47,315 nucleotides of DNA, taken from CAVWGP01 sp963754645. GTDB lineage: Bacteria; Pseudomonadota; Alphaproteobacteria; Bin65. The DNA is taken from positions 1-47,315 of the forward strand of contig CAVWGP010000003.1 of NCBI GenBank assembly GCA_963754645.1, in the 5' to 3' direction. Below the pieces are notes generated by a model, which did not search any database, had not been told where the DNA came from, and was given only the letters and a program-made list of their open reading frames with translations. Made by a program: the position numbers and the translations under genes. Shown in pieces: positions 42,787-47,315 of this stretch (position 1 is the first letter of the stretch; the number at the start of each line of letters is the position of its first letter).

Positions 42787-44285
42787 ACTTTGCAGACGGA
42801 TCGCTGCCGACCTCGGTGACGCCGGACGATTCGGTTCGCTCCGTCCGCACGCAGAAGCAGGCGCTCGTCGCGGCGCAGGCCGCCGGCAAACTCTATGCCG
42901 AGCGCGTCCGTGTTTATCCGCGTTCGGTCTCTGGCTGGTACCGCAACCTCAAGTGGCGGCTGCTCGCCGCCTGGCTCGCCATCTACTATCTCCTGCCTTG
43001 GATTCGATGGGATCGCGGGCCGAGCGCGCCGGATCAGGCCGTGCTGTTGGATGTGACCAACCAGCGTGGCTATTTCTTTTTCATCGAGATATGGCCGGAA
43101 GAGGTTTTCTATTTCACCGGCATCTTGATCCTGGCCGCGGTCGGCTTGTTTCTCGCCACCAGCCTCGCCGGCCGCGTTTGGTGCGGCTACGCCTGCCCGC
43201 AAACCGTGTGGACCGATCTCTTCATGTGGATCGAGCGGCGGATCGAAGGCGATCGCAACGCCCGCATCGTGCTCGACAAAGCGCCGCTGACGGCCGGGAA
43301 GGCGGCAATGAAAGCCGCCAAACATGCGGCGTGGCTGCTCGTCGCGTTCCTCACCGGCGGCGCCTGGATCATGTATTTCGTCGATGCCCCCACCGTCGTC
43401 GGCAATTTCTTCAGCGGCCGGTCCGACGCCCATACTTACTTCTTCGTCGGCTTGTTCACCGCCGCGACTTACACGCTCGCCGGATGGGCACGCGAGCAAG
43501 TCTGCACCTATATGTGTCCGTGGCCGCGTTTCCAGTCGGCAATGTTCGACGAAGATACGCTGATCGTCACCTACCAGAAGTGGCGCGGCGAACCGCGCGC
43601 CAAGATCGGGCCCGGCGGCAAGAAATCCGGCAGCGCCGGCGATTGCGTCGATTGCGGCCTGTGCGTCGCCGTTTGTCCGGTCGGCATCGATATTCGCGAT
43701 GGCACGCAGCTCGAATGCATCAGTTGCGCGCTCTGCATCGACGCGTGCAACGGCGTGATGAAGCGGTTCGGCCTGCCGGCCAATCTGATTTCCTACACGA
43801 CCGAGCGGCGGCTCGCGGCGCGCGCCGGCGGGGCGAAGCTCGGCTATCGCCTGCTGCGCCCGCGCACGATTCTGTATGGCACGATTTTCGCCGCTGTCGG
43901 TTTGGCGATGCTGGCTGGGCTGGCCTTGCGCAGCGACGCCGAGATCACGGTGCTGCACGAACGCAACCCATTGTTCGTGACGTTGTCGGACGGCTCGGTG
44001 CGGAACAGCTACACGATCAAGATTCTCAACAAGGAAAGAACGGCGCGCATTTTCCGGCTTGGCGTCACGGGGCTCGCTGCGCCGCAATTTCGCGTTGTCG
44101 GGCTGCCGGCGGGGCAAGTCGATCTTGCCGCCGCGCCGGACACCGTGACGACGTATCAGGTGCATGTGACCGTCCGCGCCGCGGCGCTCGCTTCCGAGCA
44201 AATGGAAATTTCTTTGACGATCGCCGAGCAGGCCAGCGGGACAACGGCGTTGCGCCGCAGCCATTTTTACGGGCCAAAGCCATGA
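42783..44285 (+). CDS. ccoG: CcoG/RdxA/FixG-type oxidase assembly ferredoxin-like membrane protein
   Basis: 500 aa from a GTG at 42783 overlapping the ccoP stop, after a GGGGGG stretch. About five membrane helices. Cysteines of WCGYACPQTVWTDLFMWIER and CTYMCPWPRFQ are conserved; a cytoplasmic 2[4Fe-4S] domain has CVDCGLCVAVCP and CISCALCIDACN. A C-terminal immunoglobulin-like periplasmic domain (about 395-500) follows. CcoG proteins are thought to reduce copper for CuB insertion. Intact and of usual size. Confidence 0.94.
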   Translation: MNFADGSLPTSVTPDDSVRSVRTQKQALVAAQAAGKLYAERVRVYPRSVSGWYRNLKWRLLAAWLAIYYLLPWIRWDRGPSAPDQAVLLDVTNQRGYFFFIEIWPEEVFYFTGILILAAVGLFLATSLAGRVWCGYACPQTVWTDLFMWIERRIEGDRNARIVLDKAPLTAGKAAMKAAKHAAWLLVAFLTGGAWIMYFVDAPTVVGNFFSGRSDAHTYFFVGLFTAATYTLAGWAREQVCTYMCPWPRFQSAMFDEDTLIVTYQKWRGEPRAKIGPGGKKSGSAGDCVDCGLCVAVCPVGIDIRDGTQLECISCALCIDACNGVMKRFGLPANLISYTTERRLAARAGGAKLGYRLLRPRTILYGTIFAAVGLAMLAGLALRSDAEITVLHERNPLFVTLSDGSVRNSYTIKILNKERTARIFRLGVTGLAAPQFRVVGLPAGQVDLAAAPDTVTTYQVHVTVRAAALASEQMEISLTIAEQASGTTALRRSHFYGPKP

Positions 44286-44779
44286 GCGGAGTCGTGCGGG
44301 CGCGCAAGGGACATTGGATCCCGTGGATTTTTGTCGGCGGGTTCTTCGTCGTCGTCGCCGCCAATGGCGCGCTCGTGCTTTTTTCGATCGGTACGTTTTC
44401 CGGCCTCACGACGACGGAGCCCTATACGAAAGGCCTGCGCTTCAACGACACGCTGCGCCTCGCGGAAACGCAACGGCGCCTGGGCTGGCGCATCGCGACG
44501 CACATCGATCGTAGCCGGCCGCAATATGTGTCGATCGATCTCGTGGCAACCGAGCGCGATGGAGCGCCATTGCTCGGCGCGCAGGTTTCCGCCGAGATCG
44601 TGCGGCCGCTCGAAAGGGCGCATGATTTCGCCGCTGTTTTCGAGGATGCCGGCCGCGGCCGGCACCAGCTGAGCCTGGCCTTGCCCCATCCGGGCCAATG
44701 GGAGGTGCGCTATCGCATCCGGCGCAATGGCGATTTGGCCGAAATCCGCGAACGCTTCCAAGTCGGAGCGACACAATGA
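44282..44779 (+). CDS. ccoH: CcoH/FixH-type oxidase assembly protein
   Basis: 165 aa, ATG at 44282 overlapping the ccoG stop. A single N-terminal membrane helix (about 12-34: WIPWIFVGGFFVVVAANGAL) and a periplasmic FixH domain with PYTKGLRFNDTLRLAETQRR and HPGQWEVRYRIRR. It takes part in assembly and stays near the mature cbb3 complex. The stop overlaps the ccoI ATG. Confidence 0.93.
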   Translation: MSGVVRARKGHWIPWIFVGGFFVVVAANGALVLFSIGTFSGLTTTEPYTKGLRFNDTLRLAETQRRLGWRIATHIDRSRPQYVSIDLVATERDGAPLLGAQVSAEIVRPLERAHDFAAVFEDAGRGRHQLSLALPHPGQWEVRYRIRRNGDLAEIRERFQVGATQ

Positions 44780-47013
44780 GCGGCGCTGTCGCAGCGCCGA
44801 TCTCGGCGGCGCATTTGTCGCATGCAGACGGCATGTCGGACTCGATCGCCCCGTTTGCCCGGCGCGAAGCGGATGGATGCATGACGCTGCAAGCCATGGT
44901 CGAGGGCATTCATTGCGGCGGCTGCGTCGCCAAGATCGAACGTGCGCTCAAGGCCCACCCCGCTGTCGTTGCAGCTAGGCTCAATCTCTCGTCTCGGCGC
45001 CTGGCGCTGCGCTGGAACGGCGGCGCCGCGCATGCCGATGCGCTGGCGGCGAAGGTGGCGGCGCTCGGCTTCAAGCTGATCCCGTTCGATCCGGCCCGCT
45101 TGAGCGCCGCCGACCTGGCGGCCGAGGGAATATTGCTTCGCGCGCTGGCCGTTGCCGGCTTTGCCGCCGCCAATGTCATGCTGCTGTCGGTCGCAATCTG
45201 GGCCGGCCATGTCGAGGCCATGGAGCCGGCGACACGCGACATGTTGCATTGGTTCTCGGCGCTGATCGCGCTGCCTGCATTGGTTTATGCCGCGCGTCCG
45301 TTCCTGCGCTCGGCAATGGGCGCGCTGCGCCGGCGATCGCTCAATATGGACGTGCCCATCGCCGTCGGTATCACACTGACCGCGGCGATGAGCCTGCATG
45401 AGACCATGCGCGGCGCCGAGCACGCCTATTTCGACTCGGCGATCACGCTGGTCTTTTTCCTCCTGCTGGGTCGCTACCTCGACCTGCGCGCGCGTGGGCG
45501 CGCGCGCTCGGCGGCGGAACGGCTGCTGGCGCTAACCGTGCGCGCGGTTTCGATCGTTGACCCTAACGGCGGCACTTATCCGCTGGCCGCCGCCGAAGTC
45601 GAACCGGGCATGACCGTTCTCGTTGCCGCCGGCGAGCGGATCGGCGTCGATGGCGTCGTGGCGAGCGGAAGGTCTGCCATCGATGCCGGCATTATCACGG
45701 GCGAATCCATGCCCGCCGAAGCCAAGCCCGGCGATCATGTATTTGCGGGCGCGATCAATCTCGACGCGCCGCTGCGCATCACCGCCAACGCCGCCGGCGA
45801 AGGTACCCTGTTGGCGGAGATCGCACGCCTCATGGAACAGGCCGAGCAGCGCAAGAGCGCCTACGTGGCGCTCGCCGACCGCGTCTCACGGCTCTATGCG
45901 CCCGTCGTGCACTTGCTTGCATTGCTCACGTTCATCGGATGGTGGGGATGGGCCGGTGCCTCGTGGCAATCGGCGCTCGTGAACGCGATCGCGGTCTTGA
46001 TCATCACCTGTCCATGCGCGCTCGGCTTGGCCGTGCCGGCTGTGCAGGTGATCGCGAGCGGCCGGCTGATGCGGCGCGGCATCCTGCTCAAGTCGGCGAC
46101 GGCGCTGGAGCGTCTGGCAACGGTCGACACGATCGTGTTCGACAAGACGGGGACGCTGACAAAAGGCCGGCCCGCGCTCAAGCTCGGAGCCGCGATCGAT
46201 GCGACCTCGCTGCAAATTGCTGCCGGAATGGCGCGGAACAGCACCCACCCGCTGGCGCGCGCCTTGGCGCGCGCGGCGCCCGAGACGCCGGTTATCGAAG
46301 GCGTGCGCGAAGAGGCCGGCGCGGGCCTCGTGGTCGATGCGCCGGAGGGGAGGATTCGTCTCGGCAGCCGTGCCTGGTGCAACGTGCCCGACAACGACGG
46401 CGCTGACGACAGCGGACCCGAACTCTGGCTGGCGCGACCCGGCCACGCGCCGCTGCGGCTAAGGTTTGAAGACGAACTGCGCGACGATGCCGCGGCCGTG
46501 ATTGCGACGCTGAAGCGACGCGGATATTCGATCAAGCTCCTATCCGGCGACCGGAGGCCGGCCGTCGCCGCGACGGCTGCGGCGCTCGGCATCGATGACT
46601 GGCATGCCCGCTGTTTGCCCTGCGAGAAGACGCGGCTGCTCGAAGCGCTTGCCGCACAGGGCCGCCGGGTTCTCATGGTCGGCGACGGCCTGAACGATGC
46701 GCCGGCCTTGGCCGCCGCCCACGTTTCGGCGTCGCCGGCGAGCGCGGCCGATATCAGCCAGACCGCGGCGGACGCAGTATTTCAAGGCGCCGAGCTGTCC
46801 GCTGTCCTCGATCTCCTCGATACCGCCGCGGCGGCCCGCCGGCTCGTGCGCCAGAATCTTACAGCCGCCATCGCCTACAACGCCGTGGCTGTGCCTGTTG
46901 CCATTGTCGGGTTGCTCACGCCGTTTCTCGCCGCGCTGGCCATGTCGACGTCGTCGCTCGCGGTGGTCGGCAATGCCTTGCGTCTCGCGCGTGGAGGCCG
47001 GCGATGGAAATAA
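44776..47013 (+). CDS. ccoI: Copper-transporting P1-type ATPase for cbb3 assembly
   Basis: 745 aa, ATG at 44776 (ATGA overlap with ccoH). An N-terminal heavy-metal domain has C47-x2-C50 (GIHCGGC). About eight membrane helices. The transport motif is C412-P-C414, the actuator loop IITGESMPAE, phosphorylation DKTGT at 456-460, and hinge GDGLNDAPAL. The HP pair in NSTHPLARAL is in the nucleotide domain. Known FixI/CcoI proteins export Cu(I) at low rate for CuB rather than detoxify copper. It overlaps ccoS by 10 bases. Confidence 0.95.
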   Translation: MSGAVAAPISAAHLSHADGMSDSIAPFARREADGCMTLQAMVEGIHCGGCVAKIERALKAHPAVVAARLNLSSRRLALRWNGGAAHADALAAKVAALGFKLIPFDPARLSAADLAAEGILLRALAVAGFAAANVMLLSVAIWAGHVEAMEPATRDMLHWFSALIALPALVYAARPFLRSAMGALRRRSLNMDVPIAVGITLTAAMSLHETMRGAEHAYFDSAITLVFFLLLGRYLDLRARGRARSAAERLLALTVRAVSIVDPNGGTYPLAAAEVEPGMTVLVAAGERIGVDGVVASGRSAIDAGIITGESMPAEAKPGDHVFAGAINLDAPLRITANAAGEGTLLAEIARLMEQAEQRKSAYVALADRVSRLYAPVVHLLALLTFIGWWGWAGASWQSALVNAIAVLIITCPCALGLAVPAVQVIASGRLMRRGILLKSATALERLATVDTIVFDKTGTLTKGRPALKLGAAIDATSLQIAAGMARNSTHPLARALARAAPETPVIEGVREEAGAGLVVDAPEGRIRLGSRAWCNVPDNDGADDSGPELWLARPGHAPLRLRFEDELRDDAAAVIATLKRRGYSIKLLSGDRRPAVAATAAALGIDDWHARCLPCEKTRLLEALAAQGRRVLMVGDGLNDAPALAAAHVSASPASAADISQTAADAVFQGAELSAVLDLLDTAAAARRLVRQNLTAAIAYNAVAVPVAIVGLLTPFLAALAMSTSSLAVVGNALRLARGGRRWK

Positions 47014-47162
47014 TCGCCTATCTGATCCCGATCGCGATGCTGCTCGGCGGCGTCGGGCTGGCCGCCTTCTTCTGGGCGGTCAAGAACGGTCAATTCGACG
47101 ATCCCGACGGCGCCGCGGAACGCATCTTGTTCGATGACGAAGACAAGACCACTCGGCCATAG
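47004..47162 (+). CDS. ccoS: Small oxidase maturation protein CcoS
   Basis: 52 aa, ATG at 47004 overlapping the ccoI end. One membrane helix (about 5-26: AYLIPIAMLLGGVGLAAFFW) followed by the conserved AVKNGQFDDPDGAAERIL. This tail is the CcoS signature and is needed for cofactor insertion into CcoN. The last coding gene in the window; the miniature element begins 2 bases after its stop. Confidence 0.92.
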   Translation: MEIIAYLIPIAMLLGGVGLAAFFWAVKNGQFDDPDGAAERILFDDEDKTTRP

Positions 47163-47164
47163 CC

Positions 47165-47314
47165 AGTGCCTACCGAAAATTGGATTCACTGAAGAATTAA
47201 AGGCGTGCCGACAAGGGAGTCCATGTGATGGCGACTGTACGCGTACGGTCAACGGCCGAGTAGACTCAGCCCGCCATTGGGATCATTCCGCGGATCGAAT
47301 TTTCGGTATGCACA
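47165..47314. mobile_element. 150-bp miniature element related to the IS481-like element
   Basis: Ends read AGTGCCTACCGAAAATTGGA on the left and, read inward, TGTGCATACCGAAAATTCGA on the right. Both match the inverted repeats of the IS at 16-1112, in opposite orientation: the left end resembles the IS right end (2 differences in 23) and the right end resembles the IS left end, including a shared ATCCGCGG inside. The interior codes for nothing visible. It looks like a non-autonomous, internally deleted derivative. A target duplication cannot be checked because the window ends one base later. Confidence 0.7.
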
Positions 47315-47315
47315 G

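Noticed and set aside
1..47315. CRISPR arrays, tRNA or rRNA genes, prophage genes
   Set aside because: No regularly spaced repeats, cloverleaf-like segments, rRNA stretches or phage-type proteins were recognised on reading; a covariance-model search was not possible.

Overview
The window looks like a chromosomal segment of a GC-rich, facultatively anaerobic, denitrifying proteobacterium, most likely an alphaproteobacterium. The support is a FixNOQP-GHIS order, an FnrN/AadR-type regulator with a C-x2-C-x7-C cluster, and an oxygen-independent HemN. No rRNA, tRNA or CRISPR was seen. Species-level placement is not possible from the sequence alone.

Layout. (1) 1-2384: an IS481-like element inserted into the transposase gene of an IS66 element. 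(2) 2395-18763: an anaerobic benzoyl-CoA module. Leftward are ridA, a ferritin-like gene, korB and korA, the last two encoding a ferredoxin-reducing 2-oxoacid oxidoreductase. Rightward are had, oah, dch, bcrC, bcrB, bcrA, bcrD and a ferredoxin gene, followed by a LivKHMGF-type ABC importer. This is the Thauera-type route: class I ATP-dependent benzoyl-CoA reductase, then dienoyl-CoA hydratase, dehydrogenase and ring hydrolase. No benzoate-CoA ligase gene is in the window. (3) 18781-28616: a regulatory and stress block with an FnrN-like regulator, a second Crp/Fnr regulator, a cysteine-free Rrf2 regulator, two hemerythrin-like proteins, a DUF2249 protein, an NnrS-like membrane protein, a DUF59 protein, several GNAT acetyltransferase domains and hemN. 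(4) 28779-39064: narK1, narK2, narGHJI and a parvulin gene, for nitrate respiration. (5) 39107-47162: a small membrane protein, then ccoNOQPGHIS for high-affinity cbb3 oxidase and its assembly. (6) 47165-47314: a 150-bp miniature element whose ends match those of the IS481-like element at the other edge.

How it works together. The importer probably brings in an aromatic acid. Benzoyl-CoA is reduced with electrons from ferredoxin, which KorAB reloads, and the ring is hydrated, oxidised and opened. Electrons leave through nitrate reductase without oxygen, or through cbb3 oxidase at low oxygen. Five FNR-type boxes (three of them perfect TTGAT-N4-ATCAA) lie before narK1, ccoN, a hemerythrin gene, a GNAT-hemN pair, and at the 3' end of a crp gene. 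Most have a -10-like sequence where a class II FNR promoter needs it. The FnrN-like protein is the obvious candidate activator.

Oddities. bcrD carries a clear one-base insertion at about 13401. korB has no ordinary start codon in frame with its conserved N-terminus. The 3'-end FNR promoter near 27806 may drive an unannotated leftward RNA.
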